64,000 bases of DNA from Petrolisthes cinctipes. Taxonomy: Eukaryota > Arthropoda > Malacostraca > Decapoda > Porcellanidae. The stretch covers positions 62,001 to 126,000 of the forward strand of contig JAWQEG010000506.1 in the NCBI GenBank assembly GCA_033782935.1. The letters are read 5' to 3'. Position 1 is the stretch's first letter. Every line of letters starts with the position of its first letter. Position numbers and translations under genes: made by a program. Of the stretch, positions 1 to 10,730 are shown piece by piece. Under the pieces are notes generated by a model, which was not told where the DNA came from, did not search any database, and was given only the letters and a program-made list of their open reading frames with translations.

Positions 1-1
1 C

Positions 2-177
2 AAAATATCGATTTTGAGCATGTTTTGGGTCTGTATCTTGAAAATACTCTAACACGGAGTAGGCATGTACAGATCGCTTCTGGAACCCAAAAATATCGAA
101 TTTTCGGGTGTTTTGAGCCTGAATATGAGATATAAACGGGTACAAAAGATGCATGCACATATCGACTTTGGACACCT
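2..177 (+). repeat. First complete satellite monomer, used as phase reference
   Basis: This is the first full 176-bp unit, starting at AAAATATCGATTTT and ending in the ACACCT that precedes the next AAAATATCG. The following monomers are 178-353, 354-529 and 530-705, all exactly 176 bp. Bases 2-88 form half A (TATCG, TGTTTTGGG, GTAGGCATGTACAGATCG, GGAACCC) and 89-177 form half B (TATCGAATTTTCGG, TGTTTTGAGCCTGAAT, GCATGCACATATCGAC, GGACACCT). The two halves align over their whole length, so the monomer looks like an old dimer of an about 88-bp unit. Restriction-type palindromes recur: ATCGAT, TGTACA and TGCATGCA. Confidence 0.93.
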
Positions 178-3100
178 AAAATATCGATTTTTAGCATGTT
201 TTTATCCTATATTTTGAAAACATTCTAGCACTGAGTAGGCATGTACAGATCGCTTCTGAGACCCAAAAATGTTTAATTTTCTGGTGTTTTGAGCCTGAAT
301 TTGAAATATAAACGAGTACTGAAGATGCATGCACATATCGACTTTGGGCTCCTAAAATATTGATATTTAGCATGTCTTAGGCCTGTACTTTTAAAATATT
401 CTAGCACTGAGTAGGCATGTACAGATCTCTTCTGGGACCCAAAAATATCGAATTTTCGGGTGTTTTGAGCCTGAATATGAGATATAAACGGGTACAAAAG
501 ATGTATAAACATATCGACTTTGGACACCTAAAATATCGATTTTTAGCATGTTTTTATCCTATATTTTGAAAACATTTTAGCACTGAGTAGGCATGTACAG
601 ATCGCTTCTGGGACCCAAAAATATTTAATTTTCTGGTGTTTTGAGCCTGAATTTGAGATTTAAACGGATACAGAAGATTCATGCACATATCGACTTTGGA
701 CACCCAAAATATCGATTTTGTGCATGTTTTGGGCCTGTATTCTGAAAAACTTCTAGCACTGAGTACGCATGTACAGATCGCTTCTCGGAACCAAAAATAT
801 CGAATTTTCGGGTCTTTTGAGAATGAATTTGAAATAAAAACTGGTACTGAAGATGCATACACATATCGACTTTTTGCTCCTAAAATATCGATTTTGAGCA
901 TGTTTTGGGTCTGTATCTTAAAAAATTTCTAGCAAGGAGTAGGCATGTAAAGATTGTTTCTGGGATTAAAAAATATCGAATTTTCGTGTGTTTTGAGAAT
1001 GAATTTGAGATATAAACGGGTACAGAAGATTCTTGCACATATCGACTCTGGACACCTAAAATATCGATTTTTAGCATGTTTTGAGCCTGTACTTTTAAAA
1101 TATTCTAGCACTAAGTAGGCATGTACAGATCGCTTCTGGGACCCAAAAATATCGAATTTTCGGAAGTTTTGCGCCTGAATTTGAGATATAAACGGGTACA
1201 GAAGATGAATGCACATATCGACTTTGGACACCTAAAATATCGATTTTGAGCATGTTTTGGGCCTGTACTGTTAAAATATTCTAGCACTGAGTAGGCATGT
1301 ACAGATCGCTTCTGGGACCCAAAAATATCGAATTTTCGGAAGTTTTGAGCCTGAATTTGAGATTTAAACGGATACAGAAGATGCATACACATATCGACTG
1401 TAGGCACCTAAAATATTGATTTTTTGCATGTTTTAGGCCTGTACTTTTAAAATATTCTAGCACTAAGTAGGCATGTACAGATCGCTTCTGGCACCCAAAA
1501 ATATCGAATTTTCGGATGTTTTTAACCTGAATTTGAGATATAAACGGGTACAGAAGATGAATGCACATATCGACTTTGGGCACCCAAAATATCGATTTTG
1601 AGCATGTTTTGGGCCTGTATTTTAAAAAATACTCTAACACGGAGTAGGCATGTACAGATCGCTTCTGAAACCCAAAAATATCGAATTTTCGGGTGTTTTG
1701 AGCCTGAATATGAGATATAAACGGGTACAGAAGATGCATGCACATAACGAATTTGGACACCTAAAATATCGATTTTTAGCATGTTTTGAGCCCATATTTT
1801 GAAAACATTCTAGCACTGAGTAGGCATGTACAGATCGCTTCTGAGACCCAAAAATATTTAATTTTCTGGTGTTTTGAGCCTGAATTTGAAACATAAACGA
1901 GTACTGAAGATGCATGAACATATCGACTTTGGGCTCCTAAAATATTGATTTTTAGCATGTCATAGGCCTGTAGTTTTAAAATATTCAAGCACTAAGTAGG
2001 CATGTACAGATCGCTTCTGGGACCCAAAAATATCGAATTTTCGGAAGTTTTGCGCCTGAATTTGAGATATAAACGGGTACAGAAGATGAATGCACATATC
2101 GACTCTGGACACCTAAAATATCGATTTTTAGCATGTTTTGAGCCTGTAATTTGAAAATACTCTAACACGGAGTAGGCATGTACAGATCGCTTCTGGGACC
2201 CAAAAATATCGACTTTTCGGAAGTCCTGATCCTGAATTTGAGATATAAACGGGTACTGAAGATGAATGCACATATCGACTTTGGTCTCCTAAAATATTGA
2301 TTTTTAGCATGTTTTAGGCTTGTACTTTTAAAATATTCTACCACTAAGTAGACATGTACAGATCGCTTCTGGGACCCAAAAAAATAGAATTTTCGGGTGT
2401 TTTGAGCCTGAATTTGAGATATAAACGGGTACAGAAGATGAATGCACATATCGACTTTGGACACCTAAAATATCGATTTTTAGCATGTTTTAAGCCTATA
2501 TTTTAATAACATTCTAGCACTGAGTAGGCATGTAACGATCGCTTCTGGGACCCAAAAATATTTAATTTTCTGGTGTTTTGAGCCTGAATTTGAAATATAA
2601 ACGGGTACTGAAGATGAATGCTCATATCTACTTTTTGTACCTAAAATATCGATTTTGAGCATGTTTTGGGTCTGTATCTTGAAAACTTTCTAGCAAGGAG
2701 TAAGCATATACAGATCGCTTCAGGGACCCAAAAATATCGAATTTTTGAGTGTTTTGAGCCTGAATTTAGGATATAAACGGGTACAGAAGATGCATGCACA
2801 TATCGACTCTGGACACCTAAAATATCGATTTTTAGCATGTTTTGAGCTTGTAATTTGAAAATACTCTAACACAGACTAGGCATGTACAGATCGCTTCTGG
2901 GACCCAAAAATATCGAATTTTCGGCTGTTTTGAGTCTGAATTTGAGATTTAAACGGATACAGAAGATGCATACACATATCGACTGTAGGCACCTAAAATA
3001 TTGATTTTTTGCATGTTTTAGGCCTGTACTTTTAAAATTTTCTAGCACTGAGTAGGCATGTACAGATCGCTTCTGGCACCCAAAAATATCGAATTTTCGG

Positions 3101-4378
3101 ATGTTTTTAACCTGAATTTGAGATATAAACGGGTACAGAAGATGAATGCACATATCGACTTTGGGCACCCAAAATATCGATTTTGAGCATGTTTTGGGCG
3201 TGTATTTTGAAAATACTATAACACGGAGTAGGCATGTACAGATCGCTTCTGGAACCCAAAAATATCGAATTTTCGGGTGTTTTGAGCCTGAATATGAGAT
3301 ATAAACGGGTACAGAAGATGCATAAACATATCGACTTTGGACACCTAAAATATTGATTTTTAGCATGTTTTGAGCCTATATTTTGAAAACATTCTAGCAC
3401 TGAGTAGGCATGTACAGATCGCTTCTGAGACCCAAAAATATTTAATTTTCTGGTGTTTTGAGCCTGAATTTGAGATTTAAACGGATACAGAAGATGCATG
3501 CACATATCGACTTTGGACACCTAAAATATCGATTTTTTGCATGTTTTTATCCTATATTTTGAAAACATTCTAGCACTGAGTAGGCATGTACAGATCGCTT
3601 CTGAGACCCAAAAATATTTAATTTTCTGGTGTTTTGAGCCGGAATTTGAAATATAAACGAGTACTGAAGATGCATGAACATATCGACTTTGGGCTCCTAA
3701 AATATTGATTTTTAGCATGTCTTAGGCCTGTACTTTTAAAATATTCTAGCACTAAGTAGGCATGTACAGATCGCTTCTGGGACCCAAAAATATCTAATTT
3801 TCGAAAGTTTTGCGCCTGAATTTGAGATATAAACGGGTACAGAAGATGAATGCACATATCGACTCTGGACACCTAAAATATCGATTTTTAGCATGTTTTG
3901 AGCCTGTAATTTGAAAATACTCTAACACGGAGTAGGCATGTACAGATCGCTTCTGGGACCCAAAAATATCGACTTTTCGGAAGTTCTGATTCTGAATTTG
4001 AGATATAAACGGGTACTGAAGATGCATGCACATATCGACTTTGGTCTCCTAAAATATTGATTTTTAGCATGTTTTAGGCCTGTACTTTTAAAATATTCTA
4101 GCACTAAGTAGACATGTACAGATCGCTTCTGGCACCCAAAAATATCGAATTTTCGGAAGTTTTGAGCCTGAATTTGAGATATAAACGGGTACAGAAGATG
4201 AATGCACATATCGACTTTGGACACCTAAAATATCGATTTTGAGCATGTTTTAAGCCTATATTTTAATAACATTCTAGCACTGAGTAGGCATGTAACGATC
4301 GCTTCTGGGACCCAAAAATATTGAATTTTCTGGTGTTTTGAGCCTGAATTTGAAATATAAACGGGTACTGAAGATGAA

Positions 4379-6524
4379 TGCACATATCGACTTTTTGTAC
4401 CTAAAATATCAATTTTGAGCATGTTTTGGGTCTGTATCTTGAAAACTTTCTAGCAAGGAGTAGGCATGTACAGATTGCTTCTGGGACCCAAAAATATCGA
4501 ATTTTCGGGTGTTTTGAGAATGAATTTGAGATATAAACGGGTACAGAAGAGGCATGCACATATCGACTCTGGACACCTAAAATATCGATTTTTAGCATGT
4601 TTTGAGCCGATATTTTGAAAATACTCTAACACGGACTAGGCATGTACAGATCGCTTCTGGGACCCAAAAATATCGAATTTTTGGCTGTTTTGAGCCTGAA
4701 TTTGAGATTTAAACGGATACAGAAGATGCATGCACATATCGACTTTGGACACCCAAAATATCGATTTTGAGCAAGTTTGGGCCTGTATTCTGAAAATATT
4801 CTAGCAATGAGTACGCATGTACAGATCGCTTCTGGGACCCAAAAAAATAGAATTTTCGGGTGTTTTGAGCCTGAATTTGGGATATAAACGGGTACAGAAG
4901 ATGCATACACATATTGACTTTGGGCACCTAAAATATCGATTTGCATTATGTTTTGGGCCTGTATTTTGAAAATACTCTAACACGGAGTAGACATGTACAG
5001 ATCGCTTCTGGGACCCAAAAATATCGAATTTTCGGGTGTTTTGAGCCTGAATTTAAGATATAAACGGGTACAGAATATGCATGCACATATCGACTTTGGA
5101 CACCTAAAATATCGATTTTTAGCATGTTTTGAGCCTATATTTTGAAAACATTCTAGCTCTGAATAGGCATGTACAGATCGCTTCTGGGACCCAAAAATAT
5201 TAAATTTTGGGGTGTTTTGAGCCTGAATTTGAAATATAAACGGGTACTAAAGATGCATGCACTTATCGACTTTTTGCATCTAAAATATCGATATTGAGCA
5301 TGTTTTGGGCGTGTATTTTGAAAATACTCTAACACGGAGTAGGCATGTACAGATCGCTTCTGGGACCCAAAAATATTTAATTTTTGGCTGTTTTGAGCCT
5401 GAATTTGAGATTTAAACGGATACAGGAGATGCATGCACATATCGACTTTGGACACCCAAAATATCGATTTTGAGCATGTTTTGGGCCTGTAATTTGAAAA
5501 TACTCTAACACGGAGTAGGCATGTACAGATCGCTTCTGGGACCCAAAAATATCGACTTTTCGGAAGTTCTGATCCTGAATTTGAGATATAAACGAGTACT
5601 GAAGATGCATGCACATATCGACTTTTTGTACCTAAAATATCAATTTTGAGCATGTTTTGGGTCTGTATCTTGAGAACTTTCTAGCAAGGAGTAGGCATGT
5701 ACAGATTGCTTCTGGGACCCAAAAATATCGAATTTTCGGGTGTTTTGAGAATGAATTTGAGATATAAACGGGTACAGAAGAGGCATGCACATATCGACTC
5801 TGGACACCTAAAATATCGATTTTTAGCATGTTTTGAGCCGATATTTTGAAAATACTCTAACACGGACTAGGCATGTACAGATCGCTTCTGGGACCCAAAA
5901 ATATCGAATTTTTGGCTGTTTTGAGCCTGAATTTGAGATTTAAACGGATACAGAAGATGCATGCACATATCGACTTTGGACACCCAAAATATCGATTTTG
6001 AGCAAGTTTGGGCCTGTATTCTGAAAATATTCTAGCAATGAGTACGCATGTACAGATCGCTTCTGGGACCCAAAAAAATAGAATTTTCGGGTGTTTTGAG
6101 CCTGAATTTGGGATATAAACGGGTACAGAAGATGCATACACATATTGACTTTGGGCACCTAAAATATCGATTTGCATTATGTTTTGGGCCTGTATTTTGA
6201 AAATACTCTAACACGGAGTAGACATGTACAGATCGCTTCTGGGACCCAAAAATATCGAATTTTCGGGTGTTTTGAGCCTGAATTTAAGATATAAACGGGT
6301 ACAGAATATGCATGCACATATCGACTTTGGACACCTAAAATATCGATTTTTAGCATGTTTTGAGCCTATATTTTGAAAACATTCTAGCAATGAGTAGGCA
6401 TGTACAGATCGCTTCTGGGACCCAAAAATATTAAATTTTGGGGTGTTTTGAGCCTGAATTTGAAATATAAACGGGTACTAAAGATGCATGCACTTATCGA
6501 CTTTTTGCATCTAAAATATCGATT
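4379..6524 (+). repeat. Direct duplication of a five-monomer block in U1 (offset 1,231 bp)
   Basis: Bases 4379-5293 and 5610-6524 are nearly identical, offset by 1,231 bp (7 monomers), with about 316 bp of different satellite sequence between them. The block opens with the variant CCTAAAATATCAATTTTGAG and includes a monomer with the one-base-shorter GAGCAAGTTTGGGCC. The same block occurs in U2 from about 14576 and in U3 from about 22322, 24784 and 26015. U2 has only one copy, so the copy number varies between units. Confidence 0.8.
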
Positions 6525-9500
6525 TTGAGCATGTTTTGGGTCTGTATCTTGAAAACATTCTAGCAAGGAGTAGGCATGTACAAATCCCTTCTGGGACCCA
6601 AAAATATATTTAATTTTCGGGTGTTTTGAGAATGAATTTGAAATATAAACGTGTACAGAAGATACATGCACATATCGACTTTGGGCAACCAAAATATCAA
6701 TTTTGAGCATGTTTTGGGCGTGTATTTTGAAAATACTCTAACACGGAGTAGGCATGTACAGATCGCTTCTGGGACCCAAAAATATTTAATTTTTGGCTGT
6801 TTTGAGCCTGAATTTGAGATTTAAACGGATACAGAAGATGCATGCCCATATCGACTTTAGACACCCAAAATATCGATTTTGAACATGTTTTGGGCCTATA
6901 TTCCGAAAAAATTCTAGCACTGAGTACGCATGTACAGATCGCTTCTCGGACCAAAAAATATCGAATTTTCGGGTCTTTTGAGAATGAATTTGAAATATAA
7001 ACGGGTACTGAAGATGCATACACATATCGACTTTTTGCTCCTAAAATATCGATTTTGAGCATGTTTTGGGACTGTATCTTAAAAAAATTCTAGCAAGGAG
7101 TAGGCATGTAAAGATCGTTTCTGGGACCCAAAAATATCGAATTTTCAGGTGTTTTGAGAATGAATTTGAGATATAAAAGGGTACAGAAGATGCATACACA
7201 TATTGACTCTGGACACCTAAAATATCGATTTTTAGCATGTTTTGAGCCTGTAATTTGAAAATACTCTAACACGGAGTAGGCATGTACAGATCGCTTCTGG
7301 GACCCAAAAATATCGACTTTTCGGAAGTTCTGATCCTGAATTTGAGATATAAACGAGTACTGAAGATGCATGCACATATCGACTTTGGGCACCTAAAATA
7401 TTGATTTTTAGCATGTTTTAGGCCTGTATTTTTAAAAATATTCTATCACTAAGTAGGCATGTACAGATCGCTTCTGGGACCCAAAAATATTGAATTTTCT
7501 GGTGTTTTGAGCCTGAATTTGAAATATAAACGGGTACTGAAGATGAATGCACATATCGACTTTTTGTACCTAAAATATCGATTTTAAGCATGTTTTGGGT
7601 CTGTATCTTGAAAACTTTCTAGCAAGGAGTAGGCATGTACAGATTGCTTATGGGACCCCAAAATATAGAATTTTCGGGTGTTTTGAGCCTGAATTTGAAA
7701 TATAAACGAGTACTGAAGATGCATGCACATATCGACTTTTTCCACCTAAAATATCGATTTTCTTTTTATTTTGGGCCTGTATTTTGAAAATATTCAACAC
7801 TGAGTAAGCATATACAGATCGCTTCAGGGACCCAAAAATATCGAATTTTTGGGTGTTTTGAGCCTGAATTTAGGATATAAACGGGTACAGAAGATGCATG
7901 CACATATCGACTCTGGACACCTAAAATATCGATTTTTATCATGTTTTGAGCTTGTAATTTGAAAATACTCTAACACAGACTAGGCATGTACAGATCGCTT
8001 CTGGGACCCAAAAATATCGAATTTTCGGCTGTTTTGAGTCTGAATTTGAGATTTAAACGGATACAGAAGATGCATACACATATCGACTGTAGGCACCTAA
8101 AATATTGATTTTTTGCATGTTTTAGGCCTGTACTTTTAAAATATTCTAGCACTAAGTAGGCATGTACAGATCGCTTCTGGCACCCAAAAATATCGAATTT
8201 TCGGATGTTTTTAACCTGAATTTGAGATATAAACGGGTACAGAAGATGAATGCACATATCGACTTTGGGCACCCAAAATATCGATTTTGAGCATGTTTTG
8301 GTCGTGAATTTTGAAAATACTCTAACACGGAGTAGGCATGTACAGATCGCTTCTCGGACCCAAAAATATCGAATTTTCGGGTCTTTTGAGAATGAATTTG
8401 AAATATAAACTGCTACTGAAGATGCATACACATATCGACTTTTTGCTCCTAAAATATCGATTTTGAGCATGTTTTGGGTCTGTATCTTAAAAAATTTCTA
8501 GCAAGGAGTAGGCATGTAAAGATCGTTTCTGGGATTAAAAAAAATCGAATTTTCGTGTGTTTTGAGAATGAATTTGAGATATAAACGGGTACAGAAGATT
8601 CTTGCACATATCGACTCTGGACACCTAAAATATCGATTTTTAGCATGTTTTGAGCCTGTAATTTGAGAATACTCTAACACGGAGTAGGCATGTACAGATC
8701 GATTCTGGGACCCAAAAATATCGACTTTTCGGAAGTTCTGATCCTGAATTTGAGATATAAACGAGTACTGAAGATGCATGCACATATCGACTTTGGGCTC
8801 CTAAAATATTGATTTTTAGCATGTTTTAGGCCTGTACTTTTAAAATATTCTAGCACTAAGTAGGCATGTACAGATCGCTTCTGGAACCCAAAAATATCGA
8901 ATTTTCGGAAGTTTTGAGCCTGAATTTGAGATATAAACGGGTACAGAAGATGAATGCACATATCGACTTTGGACACCTAAAATGTCGATTTTTAGCATGT
9001 TTTAAGCCTATATTTTAAAAACATTCTAGAACTGAGTAGGCATGTAACGATCGCTTCTGGGACCCAAAAATATCGAATTTTCGGGTGTTTTGAGAATGAA
9101 TTTGAGATATAAACGGGTACTGAAGATGCATGCACATATCGACTTTGGGCACCCAAAATATCGATTTTGAGCATGTTTTGGGTCTGTATCTTGAAAATAC
9201 TCTAACACGGAGTAGGCATGTACAGATCGCTTCTGGAACCCAAAAATATCGAATTTTCGGGTGTTTTGAGCCTGAATATGAGATATAAACGGGTACAAAA
9301 GATGCATGCACATATCGACTTTGGACACCTAAAATATCGATTTTTAGCATGTTTTTATCCTATATTTTGAAAACATTCTAGCACTGAGTAGGCATGTACA
9401 GATCGCTTCTGAGACCCAAAAATGTTTAATTTTCTGGTGTTTTGAGCCTGAATTTGAAATATAAACGAGTACTGAAGATGCATGCACATATCGACTTTGG

Positions 9501-9678
9501 GCTCCTAAAATATTGATATTTAGCATGTCTTAGGCCTGTACTTTTAAAATATTCTAGCACTGAGTAGGCATGTACAGATCGCTTCTGGGACCCAAAAATA
9601 TCGAATTTTCGGGTGTTTTGAGCCTGAATATGAGATATAAACGGGTACAAAAGATGTATAAACATATCGACTTTGGAC

Positions 9679-9686
9679 ACCTAAAA
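9679..9686 (+). repeat. Left 8-bp target site duplication of the hAT element
   Basis: ACCTAAAA lies directly before the left terminal repeat. It is the normal satellite junction (last four bases of one monomer, first four of the next) and recurs intact right after the element. The uninterrupted site is seen at 526-533, 18469-18476 and 32020-32027 in the other large units. Confidence 0.95.
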
Positions 9687-9699
9687 CAGTGTTGCAAGT
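9687..9699 (+). repeat. Left terminal inverted repeat of the hAT element
   Basis: CAGTGTTGCAAGT matches the reverse complement of 10710-10722 at 12 of 13 positions; the difference is T versus G at base 4. The CAGNGTTGCAA start is typical of many animal hAT elements. Confidence 0.93.
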
Positions 9700-9714
9700 G
9701 GGGAAAATATAAAT

Positions 9715-9772
9715 GTATCCAAAATATACAAAACGTATCCAAATAATGTAAAATAGTATCCAAAAGGTATCC
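9715..9772 (+). repeat. Left subterminal GTATCC motif cluster
   Basis: Four same-direction copies of GTATCC lie at 9715-9720, 9735-9740, 9756-9761 and 9767-9772, mostly followed by A-runs. Short subterminal repeats are known transposase-contact sites in hAT elements; that role is inferred here. Confidence 0.75.
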
Positions 9773-10348
9773 AATATTTTTTCTTAAAAAAAAATGCATT
9801 ATAGTTAATGAGGAATGTGCTTTAAAATAAGTAATAATTCTTACAGTCTTTTTAGACATCATACGGTTGGCAGCCAAGTTGCTATGTGCTGCCTGGTGAT
9901 GGACTCACGGAGAATGGTTGTACACTACAAAGTTGGAGCGAAACTTAAACTACTGTTTGGGTCTTCCAAGAACATTATTTATTTAAGTATTTAAACCTAT
10001 GAGCGCGCGAATCTACACTCCTAAAAATAGCACGTCCCAAAAGGGCAAAAGAGCGTCATTGTACAGAATGTATTAATTTAAGTGCAATACAAACTATTAA
10101 TAAAAAAAAATCTTTAAACTAAAGAAGCACAAATTATGATAGTACAATATTGCACACTTATTTCTCCATGTTCTCAATGGCAGCCTGTATTTGACTAGTG
10201 GTATGCAAGACTAGTTTTATATAATATTATACTGTTCACTTACACTACAAAATATGAATAAATGACAACCTTAACTAAACACAACTATAAAACAACAAAA
10301 GCAAATTTACTTTTTCTGCCTATAGAGCTACATATGCTTCAATTATTT
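9773..10348. other. hAT element interior with no recognised feature
   Basis: This A+T-rich stretch has no frame that I can assign. Minus-strand frames that start near 9877 run out through the left end into the satellite and are not convincing genes. A small hairpin is possible at 9869-9893 (GGCAGC paired with GCTGCC). If the transposase remnant at 10349-10525 marks the old gene's end, this stretch lies downstream of it and could be former 3' untranslated sequence. Confidence 0.6.
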
Positions 10349-10525
10349 TTAACTGAAAACATTTTGAGCAGACTTTATCATCAAATTACTTGGCTCCCAT
10401 TGATAGCAATAAGCTGCTCCCCCATTACCTTTGCTTAGTTACAGTCCATTTATTGACTCTGTGTTAAGTTTATTTCTTATGTCAGTCTTTATCAGCTTCA
10501 CTTGGGAAAATATTCTGATTGGTGT
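10349..10525 (-). pseudogene. Degenerate C-terminal fragment of a hAT transposase
   Basis: Read on the minus strand, one frame of 59 codons contains RIFSQVKLIKTDIRNKL followed by NTESINGL, an in-frame TAA at 10441-10439, then LSK, a short stretch with CYQWEPSNLM, and a final TAA at 10351-10349. The IFSQV...IKT..RN.L pattern is the kind of signature seen in the C-terminal dimerisation region (hATC) of hAT transposases. The internal TAA sits where a leucine codon TTA would be expected, one base away. Just upstream, bases 10528-10516 in another frame read VNTNQ, consistent with a frameshift. The N-terminal zinc finger and catalytic parts are missing; only about 200 bp separate this fragment from the right end, so an internal deletion is inferred. 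I rely on motif recognition, not a database search. Confidence 0.72.
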
Positions 10526-10573
10526 TCACTTTTTCTTAAAAAATAATGACTGTAAGCAAATTAATATTAAAAA

Positions 10574-10707
10574 GTATCCAATTCTTTAATAAAAATAGCA
10601 AAACGTATCCATTTTTGTCCTCCTCATTCAATTTCGTATCCTTTTGTCCAGCGTCGTAAAAACTTATCAGTAACATCAAAAAGTATCCAAAGGATACTTT
10701 CGTATCC
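10574..10707 (+). repeat. Right subterminal GTATCC motif cluster
   Basis: GTATCC occurs at 10574-10579, 10605-10610, 10636-10641, 10683-10688 and 10702-10707, with one inverted copy at 10692-10697. The main copies face the same way as those at the left end, so they are direct repeats between the ends, not part of the terminal inverted repeat. Confidence 0.75.
10680..10700. repeat. Perfect 9-bp-arm palindrome near the right end of the hAT element
   Basis: AAAGTATCC (10680-10688) and GGATACTTT (10692-10700) are exact reverse complements separated by AAA. The palindrome includes two of the subterminal motifs and lies 10 bp inside the right terminal repeat. Confidence 0.85.
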
Positions 10708-10709
10708 AT

Positions 10710-10722
10710 ACTTGCAACCCTG
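10710..10722 (-). repeat. Right terminal inverted repeat of the hAT element
   Basis: ACTTGCAACCCTG is the inverse of the left end with one mismatch. The last base of the element is G at 10722. Confidence 0.93.
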
Positions 10723-10730
10723 ACCTAAAA
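10723..10730 (+). repeat. Right 8-bp target site duplication of the hAT element
   Basis: ACCTAAAA, identical to 9679-9686, after which the satellite resumes in register with TATCGATTTTTAGC. Confidence 0.95.

Larger units (their letters stand above)
1..9153 (+). repeat. Domain I large higher-order unit U1 (about 52 monomers)
   Basis: Bases 1-533 recur almost base for base at 9154-9686 (offset 9,153), and the same phase recurs at 17944 and 31495. From 534 onward, U1 matches U2 at offset 10,197, which is 9,153 plus the 1,036-bp transposon and its 8-bp target duplication. This match holds to about 5.28 kb. There U1 carries about 1.23 kb that U2 lacks, so the offset becomes 8,966. The final part (about 8.45-9.15 kb) matches U2 at offset 8,790. 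By eye the copies differ by only a few bases per kilobase. The true left boundary of U1 lies outside the window. Confidence 0.85.
9687..10722 (-). mobile_element. Non-autonomous or decayed hAT-superfamily DNA transposon, 1,036 bp
   Basis: This is the only non-satellite DNA in the window. It starts CAGTGTTGCAAGT and ends with the inverted version ACTTGCAACCCTG, giving a 13-bp terminal inverted repeat with one mismatch. It is flanked by a perfect 8-bp duplication. Terminal CAG...CTG and 8-bp duplications are characteristic of the hAT superfamily. Both ends carry several GTATCC motifs in the subterminal 100-150 bp. No intact transposase is present. A minus-strand remnant at 10349-10525 resembles the transposase C-terminus, so the strand is given as minus. 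About 576 bp between 9773 and 10348 are A+T-rich with no recognised gene or repeat. The element would need a transposase supplied elsewhere to move. Confidence 0.93.

Noticed and set aside
681..932. Plus-strand open frames (also at about 40654, 55508, 56521, 59734 and 62332) as possible genes
   Set aside because: They are satellite translations opened by a few substitutions that remove stops; equivalent monomers elsewhere are closed.
9544..9877. Minus-strand frames crossing the left end of the transposon, starting near 9877
   Set aside because: They join transposon and satellite sequence across the insertion boundary and show no recognised domain, so they are junction artefacts.
9869..9893. 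GGCAGC/GCTGCC hairpin in the transposon as a possible structured RNA or terminator
   Set aside because: The stem is only six bases with a long loop and lacks supporting context, so it is noted only as a possible hairpin.
9687..10722. SINE, LINE or retroviral origin for the interruption
   Set aside because: It has terminal inverted repeats and an 8-bp target duplication, with no poly-A tail, long terminal repeats, tRNA-like promoter or reverse transcriptase signature.
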